Source: Pedobacter africanus | Lineage (GTDB): Bacteria; Bacteroidota; Bacteroidia; Sphingobacteriales; Sphingobacteriaceae | Reading direction: 5' to 3' | NCBI RefSeq assembly: GCF_900176535.1 | Contig: NZ_FWXT01000001.1 | Span: 1,612,001 to 1,676,000, forward strand | Length of the DNA stretch: 64,000 nucleotides | Shown here: positions 16,398-25,200 of the stretch, one piece after another | Position numbering within the stretch: the stretch's first letter is position 1 | Layout: every line of letters starts with the position of its first letter | Notes under the pieces: generated by a model | What the model was told of the DNA's origin: nothing | The model's input: the letters and a program-made list of their open reading frames with translations, nothing else | Databases searched by the model: none | Position numbers and translations under genes: made by a program

Positions 16398-17303
16398 TCA
16401 GCCTTTTGTTTGTTTGGTGTACGTGCTTTCAAAGATCTTATCGGCATTGCCGGTTTCAAAGCCCTCTCTGCGGTGTTCAGCCCGAATCTCCGCTGCAGGT
16501 AGATCTACGTACTGCGGCAGTACCAGTCGTTCAGAGAACTCCACATAACTGCCGGCAATTTCCATTTTTTCGCCATTGGCAAAAACCGCTTCCTGCATTT
16601 CTGCTACGGTGCTGCTTTGGCGCAACAGCCCATCAGGGCTCACTTTAATTTTTCCACCCTCTGTATTCAGTTTCAATCCTAAGGATTCTACAAAAGCATT
16701 AAAATCCTCAAGATGTCTGTACCCCGGTTTCAGATCGTGCACGCTGATGGTATAATGGTTCAGGTAATACCTGTTGTAAATTACCCAGGCAGCATATTCG
16801 CTTTCTTCCAGCAGGGCCTGGTAATCAGATTTTTCAGGCAATTGCCATAAAGGCTGGTGAAAAAATTCACCGATCTGCTCCCCCTTGTCCAGGTTCAGCG
16901 CATCAACCGGGTCTGCACTGATGTGCCTGGTATATTTTTCAATCAAAGCCTGCGCCCTGTCTGAAAGTTTTTCTACCATTAACTCACTCATAAATATCCT
17001 CGGATATTCCGGTGAAGGCGGGGCATACCAGTAAGCATTTAGCTTTTTACCTTCAAAGTAATAATTGTCCCTTTTCCGGTAGCCGTGATGCAGAAATATC
17101 TTTTCAAAAGATGCAATTCCCAGGTGTGGCACACCCAGTGTGCGGAAAGCAATATGATCGTTAACGATTTCGTCCTGCCCTTGTATTACACCGTTACTGA
17201 TCAATGCATTGGTTATTTTTTTTACCGCCGGAACCTGCTGACTGTACCTTTCAAAAAGGATATTTAAAAAAGTGTCCAGCGGACTTTGATTGTCAAAATT
17301 CAT
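16398..17303 (-). CDS. hglS: DUF1338 protein, probable 2-oxoadipate dioxygenase/decarboxylase (HglS type)
   Basis: 301 residues of the DUF1338 family, shown in Pseudomonas putida (HglS) and in plants to be an Fe(II) enzyme converting 2-oxoadipate to D-2-hydroxyglutarate with O2. The motif NDHIAFRTLG gives candidate metal ligand His50 and the Arg54 expected to bind substrate carboxylate. NHYTISVH (His183 or His189) and SYVEFSERLVLP (Glu256) could supply the other His and Glu of the facial triad. The protein is much shorter than Pseudomonas HglS (about 460 residues), closer to a minimal domain. Gaps of 11 and 12 nt place it between the dehydrogenase-like first gene and the ALDH7 gene. Ligand assignment is my inference from motif spacing. 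Confidence 0.8.
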   Translation of the reverse strand: MNFDNQSPLDTFLNILFERYSQQVPAVKKITNALISNGVIQGQDEIVNDHIAFRTLGVPHLGIASFEKIFLHHGYRKRDNYYFEGKKLNAYWYAPPSPEYPRIFMSELMVEKLSDRAQALIEKYTRHISADPVDALNLDKGEQIGEFFHQPLWQLPEKSDYQALLEESEYAAWVIYNRYYLNHYTISVHDLKPGYRHLEDFNAFVESLGLKLNTEGGKIKVSPDGLLRQSSTVAEMQEAVFANGEKMEIAGSYVEFSERLVLPQYVDLPAAEIRAEHRREGFETGNADKIFESTYTKQTKG

Positions 17304-17314
17304 CGGTTTTGTGT

Positions 17315-18406
17315 TTATGCTACTTCAATTTCACCTAAAATGCCCTTTTCAAAAAGCTGACCAGTCTGCGTGGCCAATAATCCTTCAAATGGGATGTCTT
17401 CCTGTTTAATGAAACCTTTGGCTGGCAAAGCGCCATTGGCCACCATTTCAATAACTGCAACCAGGCTGGCTGCTGTAGTCCAGGAAATTGCCCTCCAGGT
17501 CTGCCCATCTATGGTAACAGGATTGTACGACTTACAGAACTCGTTCCTTTTCAGCTGCCCGTCTTTCCAGCCCTCGGCTGCTGCATATACCAATACCACG
17601 TCTTCCGCTACTTCCGGCTTGGCATTTTTAAGGATATCTTCCAGCTGCTGTTTGTTATTTTTTAAATGCAGCTCATGGATTAAGAAGTTCATCAGGTCAC
17701 AATGTCCAGGATAGCGGATGGTCTTATAGTCCAGCTTATCTACACGTCCGGCGTAGGTTTCGCACATGGTGCCCAGACCTCCGGAAGTATAAAACGCTTC
17801 ATAGGCTGCCCCTTCTATATTGATCGTTTCCTTGCCCTGTAAACTCACAACCTGCTTACGCTGTCCATTATGAATGGCTTCTGCATCATTGATGTATTCA
17901 TTTACCACGCCAGCGGCCGACCAGGTAAAGGAATAACCCAGCTCGCCATTCGGATATTTAGGCAAAGCGCCTACACGCATTTCAATAGAACGCAGTTTTT
18001 CAAAATCTTTGGCCAGGTGTGCCCCAATAATACCAATAATACCGGGTGCAAGCCCGCATTGCGGGGCCATTACTGCTGTAGCCGTCTCGCTTAAACCGAT
18101 GATATATTTGGTCGTCTCCACATCTTCGGTAAGGTCGAAATAACTCTTACCTTCCTGGTGTGCAATCCTGGCTATGGTTTTATTCAGAAAATAAGGCAGG
18201 GCCGAAACTACTGCGTCATGGCCGGCAATCATTTGCTGCATCAGTACCTCATCTGTAACATCTCCCGTAACTACATTAAACGGAAGTTCGTAAGGATAAT
18301 GAGGTGCCTGTTTGTCCATACCGGTTACCTGAAACTGCTTGCTGAGCAGTACGCCAACCAGTGTACCTACTTTGCCGAGGCCAAGTGTCAATACTTTTTC
18401 AATCAT
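17315..18406 (-). CDS. Saccharopine dehydrogenase / lysine 6-dehydrogenase-like oxidoreductase
   Basis: 363 residues with an N-terminal Rossmann motif LGLGKVGTLVGVLL (about residues 8-21) and the saccharopine-dehydrogenase-type fold (DAVVSALPYFLNKTIARIA, FDLTEDVETT, CGLAPGIIGIIG). It lacks a lysine-ketoglutarate reductase domain. Two reactions are possible: saccharopine to glutamate plus aminoadipate semialdehyde, which needs a separate reductase not seen here, or direct oxidative deamination of lysine at the epsilon position, as done by L-lysine 6-dehydrogenases of the same superfamily and size. Both give the substrate of the downstream ALDH7 enzyme. It is the first gene of the catabolic operon, with a 79-nt gap to the divergent lysR-type gene. 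Confidence 0.8.
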   Translation of the reverse strand: MIEKVLTLGLGKVGTLVGVLLSKQFQVTGMDKQAPHYPYELPFNVVTGDVTDEVLMQQMIAGHDAVVSALPYFLNKTIARIAHQEGKSYFDLTEDVETTKYIIGLSETATAVMAPQCGLAPGIIGIIGAHLAKDFEKLRSIEMRVGALPKYPNGELGYSFTWSAAGVVNEYINDAEAIHNGQRKQVVSLQGKETINIEGAAYEAFYTSGGLGTMCETYAGRVDKLDYKTIRYPGHCDLMNFLIHELHLKNNKQQLEDILKNAKPEVAEDVVLVYAAAEGWKDGQLKRNEFCKSYNPVTIDGQTWRAISWTTAASLVAVIEMVANGALPAKGFIKQEDIPFEGLLATQTGQLFEKGILGEIEVA

Positions 18407-18416
18407 TGGTCTATAT

Positions 18417-18424
18417 TATATTTG
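18417..18424 (+). promoter_or_regulatory. Candidate -7 element for the LysR-type regulator gene
   Basis: TATATTTG fits TAnnTTTG and lies 61 nt before the regulator's ATG, just upstream of the divergent catabolic gene's start codon. No clear -33 element accompanies it. Confidence 0.35.
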
Positions 18425-18457
18425 GTAAAAACAGCTCAAATATCCATACATTTACCA
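18423..18457. promoter_or_regulatory. Inverted repeat TGGTAAA-N21-TTTACCA, candidate LysR operator
   Basis: In the 79-nt divergent gap, TGGTAAA (18423-18429) is mirrored by TTTACCA (18451-18457) with 21 nt between. Position and symmetry suit a regulator binding between lysR and the lysine operon, but the classic T-N11-A motif is not obvious. On the minus strand a near-consensus promoter (TTTG at 18465-18462, 17 nt, GATATTTG at 18444-18437) for the catabolic operon overlaps it. Confidence 0.35.
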
Positions 18458-18485
18458 TTAGCAAACAATACATAATAATTAACAA

Positions 18486-19382
18486 ATGATAAGTACAGCT
18501 AATCAATTAGAACTCCGGCAACTAAATTATTTTAAAGTCCTGGCCGAAGAGCTTCACTACCGGAAGGCTTCGGAGCTTCTTTTCATTTCACAGTCGGCCT
18601 TAAGCCAGCAGATTAAACACCTGGAAGGCACATTGAAAGTTTCTTTATTTGAAAGAACCAACAGAAAGGTAGCATTAAGCGATGCCGGCAAACTGTTTTA
18701 TAAAGATGTGCTGCAGGTGTTGAACAAAGTGGAAATTGCAGCAACCAATATTAAATTGTACACCGCGGGAAATACCGGTCAGATTGGGATTGGCTTTGTA
18801 GCTTCGGCAATGGCTTCTGTTTTACCTGCTTTACTTAAGCAATTTAATAGCGATTGCCCCAATATCAGGTTCAGACTGGATGAGCTCAACAATGCAGAAC
18901 AGCTGATTGCCCTGCAAAATGAAACACTTGACCTTGGCTTTATGCGTTCCAACCATTTACCGGACGGCTTTAGCAGTAAAAGGGTATATACCGAAACCTT
19001 TTCACTGGTTTTACCGGCAAATCATCCGGTTACCGATGCCGGATTCAGGAATATAGGTCAGTTCAGGGACGAGAATTTCATTCTTTTTCCAAATGAACAA
19101 AGCCAGCTCTATTACCAGCAGATCATTAACCTTTGTGCAGACCAGGGTTTTGCGCCCAAGGTTGCCCATCGTTCCATTCATGCGCCAACCATTTTCAGGC
19201 TGGTAGAAAACGGGATGGGGCTGTCGGTCATTCCCACTTCACTGGCCTCCACTGAAAACCCGAATATCCGTTTTATTGAATTAAAGGATATTCCGCAGCA
19301 AACAGCCTTATACGCAGTCTGGAAAAAACTAAACAGCAATCCGGCCTTACCTTATTTCCTGGAGATGCTGGTAGCACAATAA
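18486..19382 (+). CDS. LysR-family transcriptional regulator
   Basis: 298 residues, the normal length for LysR regulators. An N-terminal winged helix-turn-helix (about residues 8-67: LRQLNYFKVLAEELHY, then SQSALSQQIKHLEGTL and LFERTNRKVALSDAG) is followed by a periplasmic-binding-protein-like effector domain starting near residue 95 (GQIGIGFVASAMASVLPALL). It is divergently transcribed from the lysine catabolic operon with a 79-nt shared gap holding an inverted repeat. LysR proteins usually control the adjacent divergent operon, so the effector may be a lysine pathway intermediate. That is inference. Confidence 0.9.
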   Translation: MISTANQLELRQLNYFKVLAEELHYRKASELLFISQSALSQQIKHLEGTLKVSLFERTNRKVALSDAGKLFYKDVLQVLNKVEIAATNIKLYTAGNTGQIGIGFVASAMASVLPALLKQFNSDCPNIRFRLDELNNAEQLIALQNETLDLGFMRSNHLPDGFSSKRVYTETFSLVLPANHPVTDAGFRNIGQFRDENFILFPNEQSQLYYQQIINLCADQGFAPKVAHRSIHAPTIFRLVENGMGLSVIPTSLASTENPNIRFIELKDIPQQTALYAVWKKLNSNPALPYFLEMLVAQ

Positions 19383-19402
19383 AAAAATTCGACATTCCGA
19401 TG

Positions 19403-19427
19403 GCAGATTTTTTTTTATCTGCTTTTT
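19403..19427 (+). terminator. Intrinsic terminator after the LysR gene
   Basis: A 6-bp stem GCAGAT / ATCTGC with an all-T loop of 8 nt is followed directly by TTTTT. It lies 20 nt after the lysR stop. The T-run merges into TAATTTTG (19427-19434), a possible -7 element for the next gene. Confidence 0.55.
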
Positions 19428-19453
19428 AATTTTGCACTTTAATTCAGTACATA

Positions 19454-20332
19454 ATGATAAAAAAGCTCTTTTCTTACCTCGGGATATTTTCCATAAGCTT
19501 TTTATCATTACTTCCTTTAACGCTTCTTTACATTTTTGCTTATGGCCTCTACATCCTCATCTACTACGTTTTTGGTTACCGTAAAAAGGTTGTCAGACAA
19601 AACCTGGCCAATGCACTCCCTGATAAAACACCGGCTGAGCTTAAAGCCATTGAAAAGAGGTTCTACCGGTACCTTGCAGACCTGATATTTGAAGTTGTTA
19701 AAATGAAGAGCATTTCGGAGACCCAAATCCGGAAACGTTTCATTTTTAAAAATAAGGATCAGATTGAAACCTATCTAAAAAACGGACAAAGCGTGCTGAT
19801 CTGCGCTGCACATTATGGCAACTGGGAATGGGGTACTTTAGGAATCGGTTTAAATTTTAAGGCAAATCATTACCCCATATACAAGCCATTAAACAATCCT
19901 TTTTTTGATCAATGGTTTAAAAAAGTGCGCAGTCGTTTTGGCAATAGACTAGTCGCCATGCGGCAGACCTTGAGGGCGCTTCAGGAAGCTAAAGATCAAT
20001 TGAGTATATTCAGCTTTGGTAACGACCAGGCCCCGTCGTGGAATGAATCGCACTACTGGACCACTTTTCTGCACCAGCCCGCTTCTATACAATTGGGCAT
20101 AGAGAAGATTGCCAGAAAAACGAACCAGCCCATATTTTACTTTAAAGTGAATCGTATTAAAAGAGGCTACTATACCGTAGACTGTGTTCCATTATGTTTG
20201 AACCCGGCAGAAACTGCTGAATTCGAGATCACGGAAATGCATACCCGGGTATTGGAAGAAATGATCAGAAAGGAACCTGCTTACTGGCTCTGGAGCCACA
20301 AAAGATGGAAACACAAACCAAGACTAGGCTGA
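19454..20332 (+). CDS. Lysophospholipid/lipid A acyltransferase, LpxL/HtrB family
   Basis: 292 residues. An N-terminal hydrophobic segment (about residues 5-40) anchors it in the inner membrane. The acyltransferase motif HYGNWEWG provides the H-X4-E catalytic pair (His120, Glu125). GNDQAPSW and the C-terminal PAYWLWSHKRWK match the lipid A late acyltransferase family (LpxL/LpxM), which adds secondary acyl chains to lipid A. A second in-frame Met does not improve the start. The gene is followed after 38 nt by the first sigma factor gene on the same strand, so they may be co-transcribed. The exact acyl donor and position are not predictable. Confidence 0.88.
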   Translation: MIKKLFSYLGIFSISFLSLLPLTLLYIFAYGLYILIYYVFGYRKKVVRQNLANALPDKTPAELKAIEKRFYRYLADLIFEVVKMKSISETQIRKRFIFKNKDQIETYLKNGQSVLICAAHYGNWEWGTLGIGLNFKANHYPIYKPLNNPFFDQWFKKVRSRFGNRLVAMRQTLRALQEAKDQLSIFSFGNDQAPSWNESHYWTTFLHQPASIQLGIEKIARKTNQPIFYFKVNRIKRGYYTVDCVPLCLNPAETAEFEITEMHTRVLEEMIRKEPAYWLWSHKRWKHKPRLG

Positions 20333-20370
20333 TTTGCAGCAATTCCCTATATTTAGCCGGCGCAAATGTA

Positions 20371-20946
20371 ATGGGTAATTATAGGGATTATACGGATCAG
20401 GAACTGACGGCACTGTTAAAAAGCAGTGACCATAAGGCCTTTACCGAGATTTTTGACCGCTACAACAGCCTGCTCTACATCCATGCTTTTAAAAAATTAA
20501 GGGACCGGGAAACTGCAAAAGATGTGGTACAGGACACCTTATCGGCCTTGTGGCACAAGCACGAAACACTTGACGTAGCCAACAACCTGGGCGGTTATCT
20601 ATACACCGCTTTAAAACACAAGATCTTTGACCTGCTTGCCCGGCAACAGGTGGGCCAGAAACATGTTGTGGCCCTGCAGGAATACCTAAACAAGGGAAAT
20701 TTTCTGGCCGACCACCTGGTACGCGAAAAGCAGCTTGCAGCCATTATTGAAAAGGAAATTGCGGCACTGCCCCCACGTATGCGCGAGGTTTTTGAACTGA
20801 GCAGAAAAGAAAACCTGAGCCACAAACAAATTGCGGAACGCATGGCCATATCGGAACAAACGGTTACCGACCAGGTAAAAAAGGCTTTAAAGATATTAAA
20901 ACCACGTATCGGACTGGTCATTGCCGCTATATATTTTATCCGCTAA
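20371..20946 (+). CDS. RNA polymerase ECF sigma factor (module 1)
   Basis: 191 residues counted from ATG 20371 (MGNYRDYTDQELTALL). A longer reading from 20305 overlaps the acyltransferase gene and adds a tail not seen in the family. Region 2 (FTEIFDRYNSLLYIHAFKKL, then DVVQDTLSALW) and region 4 (LPPRMREVFELSRKENLSHKQIAERM) are intact. A hydrophobic C-terminal tail (LVIAAIYF), common in Bacteroidota ECF factors, ends the protein. With fecR, susC and susD downstream it forms a FecI/FecR-type cell-surface signalling module: the outer-membrane transporter's STN domain signals to FecR, which releases the sigma factor. Confidence 0.92.
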   Translation: MGNYRDYTDQELTALLKSSDHKAFTEIFDRYNSLLYIHAFKKLRDRETAKDVVQDTLSALWHKHETLDVANNLGGYLYTALKHKIFDLLARQQVGQKHVVALQEYLNKGNFLADHLVREKQLAAIIEKEIAALPPRMREVFELSRKENLSHKQIAERMAISEQTVTDQVKKALKILKPRIGLVIAAIYFIR

Positions 20947-21013
20947 AAATATTTTTATTTCGTATCCCCCCTGGACTGCCCATTGCCGTATTGGTTATCA
21001 TTAAGGCTAAACC

Positions 21014-22108
21014 ATGAACCAAACAGAAGCAACCGCATTACTCCAAAGGTACAAAGCCGGGACCTGCAGCGAAGAAGAAAAAGCAAAGCTGGAAAGCTGG
21101 TATTTGCAGTGGAACAATGATGATCATACTTTTGAAGAAGCAGAGTTGCTCAGTTTGCAAAAGGAAATGTGGCTTAACATGCCTTCAAAGCCTTCGCCCC
21201 CCAAAACGCTCAGTTTATGGCCTAAAATAGCTGTTGCAGCTGCTGTAGTTATCGCAGTAAGCGCCGGAATCTGGTTTTATACCGCACAACAACGTGAACA
21301 TGGGATAAGAAAAGAATTACTGGCCAATGATATTGCACCGGGCAAAAACACCGCAACACTTACCCTTGCCAGCGGAGAAAAAATAAACCTTAGTACTGCA
21401 AAGACGGGCGTGACGATAAACGAAGGAAAACTGGTCTACAACGATGGCACAAATATCAGCGCCGCCACCGGTACGCAAGCTGTTATTGCAGCTACCCCAA
21501 AAGGAGGCACTTATCAGATCACCCTCTCTGATGGGAGCAAAGTATGGCTTAATGCCGCTTCCTCCGTTAAATTTCCTTCAGTATTTGACAAACAGGGCTC
21601 AAGAAAGGTCAGTTTAACAGGCGAGGCTTATTTTGAAGTGGCCAAAGACAAAACCAGGCCTTTTATTGTAACTACAGATAAGCAGGAAGTTGCAGTTTTG
21701 GGTACACATTTTAATATTAACAGTTATACGGAAGAACCTATTCAAAAAACTACGCTATTGGAGGGTTCTGTGAAAGTAAATGCTTTTAATGCCAGTTATT
21801 TATTAATTCCCGGGCAACAGGCTAATTTAAAAAATAATCGTGTGCTTATTGAAAATGCCGATATCAGCCAAACGATGGCCTGGAAAAACGGACGTTTTGT
21901 ATTTACCGGCGAAGACTTGGAAAGTATTATGCGCAAAATATCCAGATGGTATGATGTGGAAGTTGATTTTCAGGATAATACTCAAAAAATATCATTCATT
22001 GGCGTCATTTCCCGCAATAAAAATATTTCATCTGTATTGCAACTCATTGAAGAAACTGGAAATGTTCATTTTAAAATAGCAGGAAGGAGAATTACAGTTA
22101 TGAAATAA
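21014..22108 (+). CDS. FecR-family anti-sigma regulator (module 1)
   Basis: 364 residues. A cytoplasmic N-terminal region (about 1-70) that should bind the sigma factor is followed by one membrane helix (about 73-92, IAVAAAVVIAVSAGIWFY), then a periplasmic FecR domain (about 155-255, LSDGSKVWLNAASSVKFP, LTGEAYFEVAKD, VLGTHFNINSY) and a C-terminal DUF4974 domain (about 290-360, ISRWYDVEVDF). It starts 67 nt after the sigma gene. The DUF4974 end is thought to contact the SusC STN domain. Its FecR core is very close to that of the module 2 protein at 28038, which suggests duplication. Confidence 0.93.
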   Translation: MNQTEATALLQRYKAGTCSEEEKAKLESWYLQWNNDDHTFEEAELLSLQKEMWLNMPSKPSPPKTLSLWPKIAVAAAVVIAVSAGIWFYTAQQREHGIRKELLANDIAPGKNTATLTLASGEKINLSTAKTGVTINEGKLVYNDGTNISAATGTQAVIAATPKGGTYQITLSDGSKVWLNAASSVKFPSVFDKQGSRKVSLTGEAYFEVAKDKTRPFIVTTDKQEVAVLGTHFNINSYTEEPIQKTTLLEGSVKVNAFNASYLLIPGQQANLKNNRVLIENADISQTMAWKNGRFVFTGEDLESIMRKISRWYDVEVDFQDNTQKISFIGVISRNKNISSVLQLIEETGNVHFKIAGRRITVMK

Positions 22109-22152
22109 GGCTACCAATTTGAATACAAAAGGAAAGATGGGAGCTTAAAAAA

Positions 22153-22180
22153 GCCAGGAGAGATCCGACCCTCCCCCGGC
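22153..22180 (+). repeat. GC-rich hairpin between fecR and susC (module 1)
   Basis: Imperfect stem: GCC (22153-22155) with GGC (22178-22180), and GGAG (22157-22160) with CTCC (22171-22174). The right arm includes CCCCCGG, which also appears in the matching gap of modules 2 and 3. It may attenuate read-through from fecR into susC. Confidence 0.35.
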
Positions 22181-22251
22181 AAATGCCTGAGTTTACCCAT
22201 CAAAATCGTGCTAAACAATTGTCAACAAACCAAACCCAAACAATCAAATAT

Positions 22252-25200
22252 ATGATTTATATTAATCTTGGGATAAAGCAAGCTGCTGATATCCTTAAAG
22301 AATTTATGCCTGCAAATTACCGGGCATGTAAAAACAAATGGATAATGAGGATAAACCTAATCATCATCTTAATGACCAGCTTTCTCCTTCAGGTAAGTGC
22401 CGGCAGTTTTGCTCAGAAAATTACGCTGAATGAGAAAAATGCAAGTTTTGAAGCCATTATTAATAAAATACAGGCACAGAGCGGCTACGATTTCATAGGC
22501 AATACAGTATTGATCAGAACGGCTAAACCAGTGAGCATCAACGTAAAAGAAATAAGCCTGGCACAGGCACTTGAGCTTTGTTTTGCCAACCAGGACCTTT
22601 CCTACACTTTGAAAGACAAAACCGTAGTGATCAAACACAAGCAGGCCTCTATTTTTGATAAAGTAGTAGATTTTTTTACCGCAATAGAAATCCGTGGCAA
22701 AGTGCTGGACGAAAAAGGCAACCCACTTGCCGGGGCATCCATTAAAGTTAAAGGTTCTGATAAAGGAACCGTAAGCAATTCCAACGGAGAGTTCTTATTG
22801 GAAAACCTCAATGAAAATGCAATCCTGCAGATCCATTTTGTAGGTTATATCACAAAGGAAATAACGGCTAAGGTGCTTAAGGAGAACCCGGTGGTAAGGC
22901 TGGAAATCAATACTGGAGAATTAAATGAAGTAGCAGTTGTATCTACCGGATATCAGAAAATACCAACAGAACAACTGACCGGCTCAACTTCAACAATTAA
23001 TAAAAAAGCCTACGAATCCCCTATCATTACCAATAATTTCTTACAGGGGCTTCAAAACAAATTGCCAGGAGTTTTAATCAATGGCGACTTAAAATTCGAA
23101 GGCAATTCACTGTTCCAGATCAGGGGTATTTCTACCATTTCTGCTACCAAACAGCCCCTGGTTGTAGTAGATGGCTATCCTACAGAACTAAGCCTGGACG
23201 CCATCAACCCAAATGAAATTGAATCGGTAACCGTTTTAAAAGATGCCGCTGCTGCTGCCATCTATGGGGTAAGGGCCTCTAACGGGGTGATTATTGTAGA
23301 ACGCAAAAAGGCAGTAAAAGGTGATGCGAAATTCGAATTCAGGAGTACCCTTAGTGTAACATCGAAAGAGGATTATACCACTTACCGACTGGCACCAAAC
23401 ACTGCACGGATGAACTATAGAATAGATTCTTACGATAGAACCGGAAGCCAGAATCGTGATTATTTCACCAATAACCCGGGAAGATATAACGGAGGTGATG
23501 AACCTCTAATAGACCTGGCATCTGGGTTAATTACAAGGGCCGAGATGGAAAAGAGAATGGCAGAACAGTATGCTTATGATAACAAAGATGATTATAGCCG
23601 TTTTTTCGAACAAAATAAAGTAACACAGCAGTACGACTTTAATTTTTCTGGTGGTACGGAAAAGGCCCTTTACTACATATCATCAAACCTCACCAGGAAC
23701 CAGAATTCAAAGATAAAATCGAACGACCAGCGCTTCCTTCTTTCAGGAAGGGGGACCTATAACTTCAATGATAAGTTATCTTTTGTATTGACCACCGATT
23801 TCATGCAGAACAAGGGTAATGGGACTCCTGTATACAATTATACAGACTTCTATTCATTTGAGCGGTTCCAGGACGACAATGGCACTCCTTTATCAACATT
23901 TGCGGGCTCACCTACCAACCCGCTATATAACCCAGGTATTATTGCCAAAGGATATTATGACAATCGTTACTACCCGCTAAAAGAGATTAATGAGGTAAGC
24001 GATCAGAGTAAATCAACATCTAATAAGGTAGTAGGTGATTTGTTCTATAAGATAATACCAGGACTGACGTTAAAAATGGGTGGGGTTTATGAGTACAGCA
24101 GCAACAATATTAAACATTACGCCTCCGAGAACGCTGCAGAAATTAAGCAATACGTAAATTTATATTCAGAGGTAGGAACAGACGGCAGCATCAAATTCAA
24201 TTTGCCAAAAGGAGGGTACAACAAAACCAAGGTGGGTACTACTACAGGCTATACTTTACGTGCCCAGTTAAACTACGACAAAAAATTAAATGAAGATCAC
24301 GCTATCAATGTAATTACTGGTGCTGAAATCCGTAAAGTTACTTCAGAGTTAAATGGCTACGCAAATTTTGGTTACAGTGAGCAGACGTTATTGCAGCAAC
24401 CAGTAGATTATAATAAAATCCTGACAGGTTCCTGGTTCAATACGCTTTTCCCTAACAACTCCCTTTCCTATACAGATCTTTTCCAGAAAACCTTCAGTGA
24501 TGACCGTTTTGCATCTGCCTATTTCAATGGAGTATATGGCTATAAATCAAAGTACATGGTCTCCGGAAGTATCCGTATTGACCAGTCTAATCTTTTCGGG
24601 ACTGACCCGAAATACCGCTATAAACCACTGTGGTCATTTGGTGTGGCATGGAATGTAGACAAGGAAGCTTTTATGGAAAATGCAGTATGGATAAACAAAC
24701 TAAAGCTTAGAATATCGGATGGTTTTAACGGAAATGTCTCCAAGGCCAGTTTACCTCAGATTCTTGCCAATTATGCTCAAAACTTACGTACCTCACCCAC
24801 TTCTACAGGTTTAAATATTCAGAGTCTGGAAAATAGTGCTCTGCGTTGGGAAGAAACCAGTAATTTCAACACAGGTCTAGATTTTACCCTGTTTAACCGC
24901 ATATCAGGAAGTATTGATTATTACAGCAAACGAAGCAGCGATTTATTAGGTAATACAGCAATCGACCCTACCAAAGGAGCCTCATTTACGACGTTAAATT
25001 CTGCAAAAATAAACAATAAAGGACTTGAAATAAGTCTAAACAGCGACTGGTTACATCGCAAGGGCTTTAACTGGAACACCGGTATTGCATTTTCCTACAA
25101 TACAAGCAAAGTGCTGAACGTTTACCAGAACAACCTTAAACTAAATTATCAATATGTAGATGGCTCAAACGCAAACAATTACATCGTAGGTTATCCGGTT

